From Mytilus edulis (taxonomy: Eukaryota > Mollusca > Bivalvia > Mytilida > Mytilidae): a DNA stretch of 64,000 nucleotides. The stretch's first letter is position 1. Every line of letters starts with the position of its first letter. Location of the stretch: the NCBI RefSeq assembly GCF_963676685.1, contig NC_092354.1, positions 39,888,950 through 39,952,949 on the forward strand, read 5' to 3'. Both the position numbers and the translations under genes were made by a program. This document shows positions 1 through 13,500 of the stretch, in pieces. Below the pieces are notes generated by a model. It was given only the letters and a program-made list of their open reading frames with translations, was not told the origin of the DNA and searched no databases.

Positions 1-157
1 TGTAATCCTCATCGTAGAACACCCCTTCAGGCGAAATGGAGTCTTCCATATTATCGTTTCGAGTTGTCTCCCTTCCGGAAGTAACTTCCGTGAATTCTGA
101 ATCAAAACAACATGTCGAGTATTAGCTTATTCTGTCAATAAACGTCGAATTATATTA

Positions 158-220
158 AAAACGATCGCATTTTAAACCGATAAATGTGTCACATTTATCG
201 GTTTAAAATGCGATCGTTTT
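158..220. repeat. 63-base palindrome: perfect 31-bp arms, one-base spacer
   Basis: The left arm (158-188) and right arm (190-220) are exact reverse complements around T189. Each arm contains CGATCGCATTTTAAACCG. No flanking duplication was recognised. It could be a foldback element or a recombination product. Confidence 0.9.
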
Positions 221-1053
221 GAATAATTGTGTACGGAAAGGAGTCATGATCACTGAACCAAAGGAAATTAAATATTTAAAGAGTTAGGAATGGGGTTCCT
301 CCTAGAATTAACGTAGGAAAATAGGTGATAAGATACGAAGTGAAATACCTTCTCTCAGTCTGAGTCTCAGTGACTGCTGTGGAAAGTAAACTTGGAATTG
401 ATAGTACAAAAATAAAACATAGGCCTGATTACATTGTTCATACGCTTTTATCCGTGATTGGTTATTTTGTAACTATCTTAAATGTGCAGTTGAATTAGTT
501 TTGAAAATAATATTATCCAGCTACATATATACATGTGTCAATGAAACAACGGCAATCGTATCCCTCAGAGCAATCTGCTCTTTGATTTGCATTCTGTGTT
601 TGGTCTCTAGTGAAGAGTTTTCTGCTAGGCAATCATACCACGTCTTCTGTTTTTGTATATAAATACAGTTTCTGAGAATTGATTACCTTAAAGAAGAACA
701 ATTTATTTTGAAACTAAATCATACCCATAAGCTACTCTTGGATAAATTGCTTGATTAATGTTCTTAAACTGAATGTGTAGTGTGCTGTCTAAGGTGAGAT
801 TCAATTTAATAAGATGGTTAGTAGGAACACTAGGTTTTCCTTTTCTGTATTTCGGATTTTAAAGAATATTTTTCTTTTTTTATGCGAATCCCGGAACAAT
901 GATTCTCTCTAACGAATCTGTTTAATTTGTTCACAGAATAGACAAGCATGCCGAAGTTTCACGAGTTGTTAAACTTTAAAGAATAGATTGAAATCCTTGA
1001 AGGAAGGTGTATGGACAAACTTATAAGCGAATAGTTAAGAAGGTATTTCAATC

Positions 1054-1069
1054 TTTATTCAAGTTTATT
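1054..1069 (-). terminator. Candidate poly(A) signals of gene A
   Basis: Two AATAAA hexamers (minus strand) at 1059-1054 and 1069-1064, roughly 250 bases past the gene A stop. Position fits a 3' UTR, but the sequence is AT-rich, so chance occurrence is possible. Confidence 0.35.
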
Positions 1070-1316
1070 CTCTGCTTATACCCTTTCATGATTAAAACAC
1101 GGAAACTGTTTGGAAACTTGCAATATATCTGGCATTTTAATAATTCTAATGAAATCAAATTAAGGATTTTATATTCAAAATAATCATAATTATTGTTCCT
1201 TTTAGAAAAGTAGATTATAAATACCATATTGATTAAAAAAGATAACTTAGTTCACGATAAAAGGTGAAATTACTTGACAGAAAGAAGACACTGTTTAATA
1301 TGTGTATATATTTGTG

Positions 1317-1564
1317 TTATTTATGATTCCGTCGTATCATCAAAATGCTCTTTGTTATGTCTCCTCTCCAGCTACCCCAGTACATTCTACCATTGTTACC
1401 ATTATACGCCGCATTAAAATCTGATGCATAACAATGGTTAAACCACCAGGCGCTTTTCCGTTCCACAGCACAGTTGCGGTCTGAACTGTCATTATCTCTA
1501 TCTTTGGTCGTGAATGGTTGTCCGTCCGCCTTTAGTGTACTACCACTATTACCTATGCTGTCAC
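1317..1564 (-). CDS. Gene A exon 18: FReD C-terminus and stop
   Basis: A 248-base terminal exon encoding the KDRDND calcium-site motif, [15 protein letters not shown] with the second disulfide pair, a YWGSW segment and the final ILMIRRNHK before TAA. The order matches the end of canonical FReDs. Candidate poly(A) signals lie about 250 bases beyond the stop. Confidence 0.92.
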
Positions 1565-4500
1565 CTTTGATGATAAGATAGTACAAATTAATTCATGTCC
1601 CCTTCATTTAACACAGACAAAAATAAACACACACATTCACACATATTCATATCGTAAATGAATTAAGAATTAAAGAATAATGCATATCAGTAAAAAAAGA
1701 GAAGGTTTATCTTAGCAAATTCTGCCCTTAATAAATTGTATACTGCCGTTCATTGTACATACAGCCATTAAATTATTATTTAATGATTAAAATGAGCATC
1801 TAAAGCTTTACTTTTCTTTTTATTCCAACATTGTTACAACATGGGCCCACGGTTGGGGGTCCACTTACATACATCTTGCTGTTAGTTTTCTCGTTTGTAT
1901 TGTTTAATGCTTTGTATATGTTGTTTTTGGTATGGGAATTTTTCATTGTAGAAACAGTATTTTGATGTACAGTTGCTATAACTTATACGTCATTTTGTAT
2001 CATGTGGAGAGATGTCTAATGGATATTTAAACCAAATCTTCTTATTCTTATATTTTATCATTTAACCACAACCATCATATTTAATGAAAATTTTAACGAT
2101 GTTTTCTTCGATTGTAAATTGTAACGAAACTTTAACAAACTTTTCCGTTAGAAACAAATATAATATATAAAAAATCACTATTTATTAATACCCATTTAAC
2201 TGGTAACTATATCAATGTATCATTTGGATATTTTATTTATTTGGACACTTGAGTAGATTCTGGTTTCACGACATGATAACAAAACCGGGACACAGAAAAT
2301 CCTTTATTAAACTGTTATTCTCTTGAAACGACGCAAGTTGATTGAAACTTAATGAATATAATCTCTATAAATTTCTGACTGAGAATACCTTTAAATCAAC
2401 TAAACTAGATTATGGGATTTTGGCTAAATATGAATACGAACATAATCATCCTCACCTCCTGCATCTCCGCTATATCCTTGTGCTGTCAGTTTGTAATTTG
2501 AACCTTCATTGTCGATGAAAAAAGTTGAGTAATTTGCAGTTCGATGATTACCTCCATATTCCATGTAAATACTTAATTCGTAATGTCCCTTTGTCGAAAT
2601 TAGATTGATATTATCATTACCTAAACAGGAAAATGAAAAGATTTGATTAATTAAACATCCACGAGATCAACAACGTATGAAGTTAACAGTGGCATATATG
2701 AAATATTAAAAAAATCATTAATGTTCATATACGTAAAAATCAACATTGAAACATGATGTGTTAATGTGTGTGTTTATGAACTTTATGTCGAAAACACGAG
2801 ACATTCGAGCCTTGATTTGTCAACTTTTTGGGTCAATCTGTGGTAAAACATTTTTAAACATCAATAACTTTGTTAAACCTGTATAAAGCTTTATCAGATT
2901 CAGATTTGGACAGGTTGTATTACTATCAAAACACTATACCCATAATATTTATTTGTAAATTTTTCGTATTTAACTGATAAAGGTTTACATTTATAAATAA
3001 ATTTGTCAAATGCCGAAAGGCCAAGAGAAATGAAATGAAAATCTTTTTGTTATTTTTCAATTTCTGTATTTTACTGGTAAAGGACTCAATGCTTTCAGAT
3101 TTAACAAATACATTCAAACTTTTGACATAATTAAATTGAGAATGAAAATGGGGAGTTATTAATATCAATTCTCTGTAATTATCAAACAATGTCAATACTG
3201 GCTGGCTACACTACCTTTTCAAATTTCCTTAAACTTATTGTGTGTAGTCACACTACATTACCATGAATGTTTTCAATAAAAAAAATAACCAAAATAATGG
3301 GTTGCTATGGAAACGGTGTTACCTATTTTTCATACAATGGCCTCCTGAGAAAGAACACACAAATTGCAATTCTAAGCAATTTAATTGACATAATATAGTA
3401 TAATATTTACAATAAAGTGAGATATGCTGGTATCCATCGTAAACAACTGTATTTTGTGTTTCATATCATAAAAAACCATTCATAATAATAATTTTGCATA
3501 ATTAAAAACGACACTTTATTTATCCAAATTTGGCATTTTACCAAATCAAGAAAATTCCCCTTGGGAGCCTTTTTTTGAATAGAATTATTTTACTTTTGCA
3601 CACTGATTTGAAATTAAACTAACGGTAATATATGTAGAAGATATATAGTTGGATTAAACCCCACAAAATAAATTGTGGGATATTCCAAGACCTTTATATA
3701 CTTAAATCCAAAAAAAAAGACAAAAAATTGCAGAATATGCATATTTCCATGGAAATGGTAATTCATTTCAAAATGCTTGACATTGTCTCTTGGCAAAATA
3801 TTTTACTAAACAAACCACAAAAATAATGGTACCCGCCACAATATGTAAAGGTAAATTAAATTTCCAGTTTTCATCTAGAAACCGTTAAAAAAGGGGGGTG
3901 CAAAAACTTGAAATAAGCATAATACATAAAAAATGTGTTGGATTTAGATGACAATTGAACTAGACCTTTGTTTTGTAGTACTGAAGCACTGTGTAAAGTT
4001 TTAAATAAAAAGTTTATCTGTTTTCCAGTTGTTATCTGGAAACTGTCAAAAAAGGGGGGATCAGATGGCAAACACTTGAAAATAGCATAACTCATAAACC
4101 TTTCGTTGAATTTAGCTGAACATTGAACTTGACCTGTGGTTTATAGGATTAAACACTGTGTAAAGTGTGTAAAACATTTGTTGATTGGTTCTCAATTTAA
4201 CATCTGGAATCATCAGACAAGCCAGACGGACGGACACACACATTTGGAGAGTATCCCTTAATACCTCGACAATACGTGTGGCGGGGTATTAAAATAGGAG
4301 AGTTGGGTGCATTCAGAATTTTATCAGAAACAAATGTATATTCTCTAACAATTTTTTCAGAATCATATTGCCATCCCCTTACCTGAAACGTCATATAAAA
4401 TGCTATGTATGGAAATGTGCCAAAAATTTTGGTTTACTTTTTTTGGGGAAATTATATAAGAAAGGGTATAAATTTTAGAAAAAGTTTTGCAAACAATAAT

Positions 4501-7500
4501 GATATATAAAATTAGGTCTTGAGTTTTGCAATTTCAAGTAATTATAGATATATTTATGTAAAATTAACCTGAATTAAAGTTTGTCCTTGTCTAAAAACAT
4601 CATTCTCCCCCGTTCTGCAAACTAGTCTCTGCAGACAAAATAGCTATGCTGATGCCATGGGTGATAACAAATTCCCGATAGAATGCACAACTTCATATGA
4701 TGTCTTTGCTACATACCAAGCTTCCTCAACTTCGGTTCAGTAGTTAAAGAGGAGTTGCGCTGACGAACTAATTAATGATGATTTTGGGCAAATTTTTAAC
4801 TCCAACAGAAATTAGCGGATCAAAATTCCCCGTAGTATGCACAACTACATACAAAATCTCCTATTCAGTTCAGTAGTTTAAGAGGAGTTGCGCTGACAAA
4901 CTAGTTGATGACTATTTTTGGGCAAATTTCTAAGTTCAGAGGGGCATAACTTCCACAAAAATTAGCGGATCGAAATTTTTACTTAACATGCAAAACTACA
5001 TATGTGTCCTTGCTACATAACAATAACAAGTTTCATCCTAAAATTCGGTTAAGTAGTTTAAGAGAAGTTGCGGTGAGAAACGTTGTGACGGACAGACGAA
5101 TAAGCCAAAACAATATGACTCCCCACCAAAGTGGTGGTGGTAGGGGGTTGGGGGGATAATAAATAAATTTCGAGATTTTTTTTTTTTTTTTATCTTTCAG
5201 TGCCACTTCCCTGCCCAAAAAAACAAAGTAGTTAGCCAACTAGCGGTATATCATGATCAAGGTTGTGTATTTGATGCATAGGTGTTATAACAGATATATA
5301 TGATTATTTGAATGTTTTTATTAATGCAAAAAATCTGAAAAATGTCAGAATCGGGTTTGCAATAACCTAAATTCGCATTCACATTTCAGTGCCGATTTTT
5401 CTTCACAAAGAAATTTTAATCACTGGTCAGGGATTTGCCATTATAAATACACTCTGATTCATTACTTTCTGAATTTATAGTTAATAGAAATATTAAAAAA
5501 AATATATATTAAGTATTTCAAAAATAATTATAAAACACAGAAATTTCATTATGAACTTGTTCATCTTATTCTAAATTTTAAAGAACATTCTTTCAAAACG
5601 TTCCTTTTCAAATCAAAACATTTACTGCCTGCAGTTGCAGCTATTAAATCTGTTTCATCTATCTCCATATTGGCCGATTAAATCTTTTGAAAAAATTAAA
5701 ATAAGCTTGAAGAAAATTTTTCATGACATTCAGCAGTCTACAAACAAAAAATTAACAAGATTTTAATAACCTTCATTTTTATCAGAAAAGTCATGTTTCC
5801 ATGGCAACAATAGGATGACACATTATGATTATGGAATGACAAATAATTTATTTTGAAAATTGAGACATAAAGTGTATTAAGGTCAAATTTGGTGAAATTC
5901 TGTATCATATGATGGCCAGCTCATTTTTATATTTACAGAGAATTGATATTAAGCTTCTGACGCAAACGTTTGAAGAAATTTAAACTTCTGAAAGATGGAC
6001 TTAAATGTTGCAGTTATTGTGTACAGACAGTCTGATATTTTGTTTTTGTTTTGACATGATTAATGTGTACACATTCGCAGATTTTCATGAAACTTGGACA
6101 AGAATTCATCTTCAAGATAAAAAAGGTATATAACACGTGTAAAGAAAAAGTTTTGTTTTTAACAAATTCTGTATTTTATGGATTATAAAGATTATACATA
6201 AAGGTTGACTGCAGCAATTGCAGGCTAGGCCAGGAACTCACTACAAGTTATGTTTACCCTTTCTTGTGTATCAATAAGTGTTTCTGCTTTTGATAGAATT
6301 TAAATATATCAAACTCAATACCTAGCCAATATTCCCCATATGCAGAACCAAATCCCGCTTTGTATTCCAGCCATGTTCTGTAGAAATCAACAGAACCATT
6401 AACTCGTCTCTGTATTACCTGAAATAGGATTACCAGGCTCTTATTAAATAATAAGAAACTCCTTGATGCGGAATATTTAAAAATCAGTGAGTAGCATGTT
6501 GTTTTTACATTTTATTTTCTGAAAGTCTTCACTACTCTGCCGAAGCTCCTATGGATATATCTGTGTACCCCGGCGTCCTTCCCCAATAAAAAAAATGATA
6601 CCCATTACATGACCCAAAAAGTGGCATAAAACACCAGCAATCAATTACTCAACTACATGAATGATTTTTTTGGTTTTTAGATTGTGCTTAATTTTTCATT
6701 GGTACTATATAACCATTTCAAAGCATGCAGTGTATTTTTAAGTTTTCATATGTATCAGTTTACTTGTTCGAGCAGACATTCTTTTGAATGACGAAGAAAA
6801 TCTGTATTAAAAACACATGTCATTGGTACTGACATCTGTTTTATATAAAAAAAAATGTTTGACAAAACTTTACCGTCCACTTCTTTGATTGACGCATTAT
6901 GCAATAAACATCCACCGCCGTGTCTCTTCCACCTGGATAAATAGTGTACACGCCATCCTTGGTGTCTTCTATATCCTCACATTCTAATTTCTCTGTAAAC
7001 CAAAATGGTTAGTACAAGTAAAAAAACATGGAAATACAGAACACTGCATCTGATTAAAAAATATCAGGAACTAACATATTTTGCGTACCTATGTTGTGCA
7101 TGTTGTAGGTAAGAGAAATTCACCAAATATATCAGGTCACCAAATATATATCGGGTTTATAATTTCGTAAGTCAGAGGCGCGTTTTGTCTACAAAACTCA
7201 TTAATGACGCTCGATTAAAAAAAAATGCAAAACACAGTACAATACAATACTTTATTTTCAAATACTCAGACATATAATAAAGTACGAAGTTGAAGAATAT
7301 TCTTGTTTAAAAAACGGAAGGATTTGCAAAATACAAATAAGGCTGTATATTCCTAGGGTGGAATATCATTATCTAAATATATTATAGGGCTATTTGTATT
7401 ACTTTTTGTAGTATTTAGACTTTTGAAGAAGGAAAGAAAAGATAGCTCACTTTATAATGTCCGTAAACAAACATTATAAATTAATTTATAGGTGTTTTAC

Positions 7501-10500
7501 TTTACTTTACAGTCTGGACGCCTGCATTATTCTGTTATACTTTTTTTTTTAATAAAATTGTTTAAATTTAAAAATCTGGACGCTTAGTTTGTTCGTAGTG
7601 GAATACCATTTAAAAAGTTGAAACCGAATATTTGATAGGCAATGTTGTACAAAGCAGTTCAAGAGTTATATCACAAAAAAAGATCTTAAAATGTATAGCC
7701 AAATTCATCTAAGGTCAACATAGGCTAAGGTATTTTAAAACCCAGGTTTTAGTTATAGTTTCATGACAGTTTCTAAAGTCATAAACATATTTTTTTATAG
7801 AGGGAAATCATGTCAGTATCAATGTACGGAATGCTGAGACTCATTCGTATCATCAGCAACAGGTAAAATTTTGAAATTGCATATTGAATAATTTGGTGTC
7901 TTAAACATTTTGATCGGTTCAAATCTATAACAAACGAGACGATATTAATTTTGAAATTATCAACTTTCCCTACCTTAGTAGCAATATGCCAACTTCACCT
8001 GCATATGGAATATACATTTCCCAACTTATTCGATATTAAAGACTCGTACTCAGACTTTGATAAACGTCAGCACTGTCTGAGCAGAAAGTTGATAAATCAG
8101 GGGTATGTCAAAGAACGTCTCGTCCTTTGTCTAAAAAAATTCATCGGAAGGTACCAACATTTTGTTGATAAATATTCCGTATCAACTTCACAGATTATAC
8201 ACGATGGTCTTGATGTATAGATTCTACGTACTGACGTTGTTTGTCATCTTAACAACGTGTTAAATTGTTCTTTCATTTGTCTTTGTTCTATTATTAATAT
8301 TAGTTTTACTGTTTGGTCTGTTTTCTGCAGCTGTGATATCCATTTGATGTGGCTCGGTACCTAGATATCCCGTCAATGTGTTTGTATTATCTTTCATTTT
8401 TGCTCGTGTGTTTTGTATGTACGACTTTTTGTGTTTCTTTGGTTCATATGACGTGACTCTGTATTTTTAAAGATCCCGCCAATGTGTTATTGTTCTATTA
8501 TATGTCATTAATATATGTTCATGAATAAATGTTCTATCAGTATTATATATATATTCTTTCATCAAAAGTATGTCGCTACTTAACATATATTTCCTTGATT
8601 ACAATAAAATGCAATGATCTCTCGTGACATATAACAACACATTACTTGTTAGACATTGCAATCCATCCCAATACTCGGATGATAAACATTTACATATTTT
8701 GTGTAGACATTGGACGGTGGCCTGACATTCCTTGCTATTTTCACATGATTCGTTATGGCTTTTTCCTAAAATAAAAAGTCAGCTATCATGTTGTTTTAGA
8801 TGTAACTTATTCAGTACATGCTTAATGAAAACATTGTATCGGTACTTAGTTTTAAACAAAGATCCAGATAAATACATCGTTTTGAAATAAAGCGAGACTT
8901 TCTTCTAAAAAATTTATACTATATAGCAACAATTAAAAGATCATGATTTTAAGTAAGTTAACAAAAGATTCCTTACACATTATACAGTTATTTCCTTTGT
9001 GTATCATTATGTGAAAAAACAGTATATGTTGTCATACAAGAGTTTAACATAGAATAAGATTTATATTATACTTAGTGAAATCAAACATTCTACATTAAGT
9101 TTTATATTCAGTTATACAGCCTTAGAGAAAATAACACAGAAATGAATAACACATTCTGAATACTCAGTGCTATGAACCAGTCTATGGAAGAAGCGAATCG
9201 ATAAAACGTTTCTTATATCAAATAGCTATATTGTCTTATATCAACGAGTTGCATTGTTGGGAATTTCAGACGAGTGTTAACATGTGTATTAAGAAAGGAA
9301 GATTTATCGGTATAAAGTAATGACTATTTTAAAATAAAACAGGGTGACATTCATCAAGGCAAACATTAATTGTGTATATGATAACAAGCAGGTGGCAACA
9401 ATACGAGTAAATTAAATTTTTAATTAAATGAAACATAAATGGACGATTTATCACTTGTAGATGTACACATACAATAAACAAGATAAATATCATGTAGAAA
9501 AGTTAGTGGAATACAATTTCGATGAATTCATTTGTTTTTTAAGCCAAAATCACCTATAAAATCAATTATACTGCTATAATTTATTATATCAATGAGATAT
9601 TTTTCTAATATAATAGCGATGTGATTTTAATATAAAAAAAAATTATAAATGCGATACTTTTCTAATAGAACTACGATAGTTTTCTCATATAAAATGAATA
9701 CGATTGATTAATAACTTGACTGAGAATTGATAGTTAAAGCAAATACACTTTATTTTTATAGTAATGAATTTTCATGATACTAAATGTATGTTCTTTTTGA
9801 AATTAATAGAAAACAAAAAAATTGGAAATTTTGGAAAAAAAGAAGAAGGAAAAAAAACCAATTGTCCTGTCCCCAATTACCTATGACTTTTGATAACTTT
9901 CCTGAAACTCTCCAGCTATTAAATCTTTTACAAAAGTTCTTCCAACAAACACTTTAAAATACTTTAAACCACGCTCTGAATGTCCGCGATTTCGCCGGTG
10001 TTCTAGTTTGTTTTAAATAAAGTATCTAGAAATAACTATAAATACATATTTAAATAAATAATTTTCACATTCAATGACAAAATCAGACTTTATAGCTTTT
10101 CTCTATTCCACAACCCTTTTTTTACCCGTTACTTTTCAAATCAATTTACGAGAATGGTCTGTATCATATAACCTCCTTGTTCATATTTATAAAATCAACA
10201 GATAATTTATTATTGATATCTGCTTCGGAAATTTCTTCTAAAATCAAGGATCATTAACCTTTACTTCATTGACCTAGAGTTTTTAAGCTCATTTGTAAAC
10301 GAATTAGAATTTTTTATAAGCCTTTTCCCCTTTCTTATTATTGGTATGTCCAGAGTCATACATATGTTTCTCTGGTATGTCCATCGTAAAGGTCTGGCAA
10401 AACCTTTCTTTATTTTATTAATTCTTTTCTGTCGGCAGTATCTCACCATTCATATGTTAATAGTCTAAGTGGGGTGTGGGGGTTCTTTCTAAAATCCATT

Positions 10501-13500
10501 GCGTCTGGAATCATCGTATAACTGCTAATATCATTAATTACGCGATATGCCTAACGGCAAAGCGACATCTATTGGTGGGTGTTCGATTAGGGGAGTTTTC
10601 GTTTCTTTTCTTCTGGTCACCAGACGATGAGAACAAGATGGGAACCATAATAGAAAATTCACACCAGTTATCTCGCCTTGAAATGTCCGTAATTCTTGTA
10701 CATGAAATCCTACAACACATTGTAGACCTAATAATTGACGATCATGTGTGTGCTTTCAACATGTCAGATATTTTGTTGGATAAGTGTACCACATATATCC
10801 AACGTTTAATATATACAAAATTTGGTCTTGGATATTTTTTCATGAATACAACGTTTTATTGCAAACTAGTATAATTATTCTTACTTGTTAGACACTGTGT
10901 TCCATCCGAGTATTCTTTCTGCAGACAAGAGCATTCGTAGTTGATACATCTAAAGGTTGTTTGACATTCTTGAATGTTTGCACATGATTCATTAAACGTT
11001 TTCCCTAAAAAAAGGAGTTTGTCATGATAGTTTAAAAAGGCGCATTAGCATTGTCGGAAGACTTTCAACCAAGTTTATTCAAGAAGACCCTCAATAGCAA
11101 ACTCAATAAATATATGACATTTCAGCAAGAAACAAAAAGTTGTCGTAATAAATAATGTACAAATGTTGTTTTCCGAAAATTGTTAGCAGCCATCAATTTT
11201 TTTGTTATACTGATGATAATGTGTAGGTTCTGTTTGAAATGAAACATTTCAGTCTAAAGAGTTCAATACAAATAAAAAGAAAAAAAGGAACAACAGATCT
11301 TATATAAACTGTAAACACAAAAAATAATGTCTGACGAAAATCAGTGTGTTTAATAAACACATACAGTCATCTTCTGTTTAAATTTTGGTCATCATTTCAT
11401 TTCATTTCATTTTTGTTTAATAATTATGATAAATCATATATATTTACTTGTTTGACATTTTGATCCCTGCAAATATTCCGAGGATAAACAGCTGCATTTG
11501 TTGTTGATACACCGAAAGATTCCTTGACATTTTACACTATTACTACATGATTCGTTATAGACTTTCCCTGAAACATCGAGCTGTTTTATTGAGTTTGAAT
11601 ATAACAGTAAGGATGATATTTAAAATCTTAATATGTATGGTTTGTTTAAAAATCTGGTTATAAAGCCTTAAATCATCATACAGAAAGTATTTGGTTTAGA
11701 AAACAAATAGGGACAAATGTTTACTGAACTGATAATAATCTGCAACTTATTACAAGGAACAAAAAATTGAGCAAACGAATGGTATTGGGTAAGCACTATA
11801 TTTGTGAAACATGATACGACTGAAAGGGTTTTCATAAAGATAACTCTCATTCATAATCAAACATTGGTCGATTCCTCTTCTATTTTTCTTCCCTATTTAT
11901 GTAGCATGCACATCGGAGGTTGATCTTTCTGGAAGTATGCCAATAATAATTGATTGATGTATAAAGTTCCTGAAAATAATACCAGAAGTAGCAACAGATC
12001 ATGGATTTAGAAGCAAGTACTACACCCATTTGCATCTTTAAGAACAGTTGTAATATATTTGACCCAGCTGCGTTAAAGTGTAAAATAAAAAAACAATGTG
12101 AATCTAAAAAATATCTGAACATTTATTTGCCTGTTCTCTTCATAAAATGTATACAATGTATAGATCCAAGGATGCAGATATATAGAGATTTAAAACTTTT
12201 AATTTTTTTAGAATGTTATGTCTTGTTTCTTCACTAAAAACAATTAAACGAAATTTACCTGTAATGGCATCGTTACTGTACGTTCTGTCTCGTTGTTGAA
12301 GCCGTACAGTATCCCCTAATAATAATATTCCCTGGTAAATATGCTTTATATGTTGTGTATATTTACCTGTTAAACAGGACGATCCGTTCCAATAGTCAAC
12401 ACTAGCATCACATTTACAATATCCATGGATGCAGTACAATGTATTAAGACACTCGTCGGTCGAACTACAGGTTAAATGAATCGTTTTTTCTATATTATAT
12501 AAAATAAAATGTATCGATATAATCTATGCATATATTGGAACATGTTTTTGATGATGATTTTATATTTATACGAAAATTCGGTATTATAGTAACAATGTGC
12601 TGATTTATTTTATAAGACACAGTTTGAATGAATGTATCTCTTTTTCACAAACATTGATTAACTATAGATCAAATCCATAATAACACACGATTCAAAATGA
12701 CATACAAACATTTTTGGTTGCATTCTTTAAAAAAATAAAACCAGACTTATCAAAAATCAATGAAAAACTAAAAAATATACTGATTTAAAAATCATTTATA
12801 TATTAGACATGTTAGAATATATATATTCGTAAATATTAATTATCCATAGCACATACTTGGTTCACACCAGGATCCATTCCAATACTTATTGCCTACACAC
12901 TTGCAGGTTTGTTGCTCACAATTCAAAGATTGTTGACATTGCTGATCATTTGTGCATCTTTCATTCGCATTTTGCCCTTCAAAGATAATTAAAAACACTT
13001 ATGGGATTGTATTTTATATTCTATTTAAAACTGTCCCAGAAACGGGGGTGGTTCATCAAAGATCTTTAACCCCGACACATTCTGTTTGTGCCTGTCCCAA
13101 GTCATGTGCCTTATATTCATTGGTTGTCGTTTGTTCTGATCTGTTTTTCCATAATTTGTTTTGTTATAGATAAGAATGATAGTTTTCTCAATTAAATTGT
13201 TTCAATTTTTCATCTCGGTGGCTTTTACAGTGGAATTTACACTATAATTAAACTTTGGGGGATAGTTGTCTTATTGACATGTATACCACACCTCCTTATA
13301 TTTGGATATTGTCCTCAGGAAATATCAAATCAGCATATTTGTATCACGCTCATCAACGCTTTTCAACTTCGTATATATTTTTCTTTTTATTTATGATGTC
13401 TTTTCAAGACAAAACGCGCGTCTTGTGTACAAAAATTATACTCCTGGGTATCTTAAATGAGTTTATGGAAACTATATGCCAACACAATATGCAGCAAGGC

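Larger units (their letters stand above)
1..1316. other. 3' flank of gene A
   Basis: AT-rich sequence with no recognisable coding unit. It contains a near-perfect palindrome (158-220) and the candidate poly(A) signals at 1054-1069. It probably includes the gene A 3' UTR. Confidence 0.5.
2621..6321. other. Gene A intron 16 with tandem interspersed repeats
   Basis: Non-coding apart from repeats. Besides the two repeat blocks described separately it shows T-rich tracts and a (T)15 run near 5171. No additional exon with conserved motifs was seen. Confidence 0.5.

Noticed and set aside
10476-10874. Longest open frame of the window (132 codons, plus strand)
   Set aside because: No recognisable domain, lies antisense in a gene A intron and ends just before EB exon 13. 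Length is within chance for AT-rich DNA of this size, and there is no sign of coding composition.
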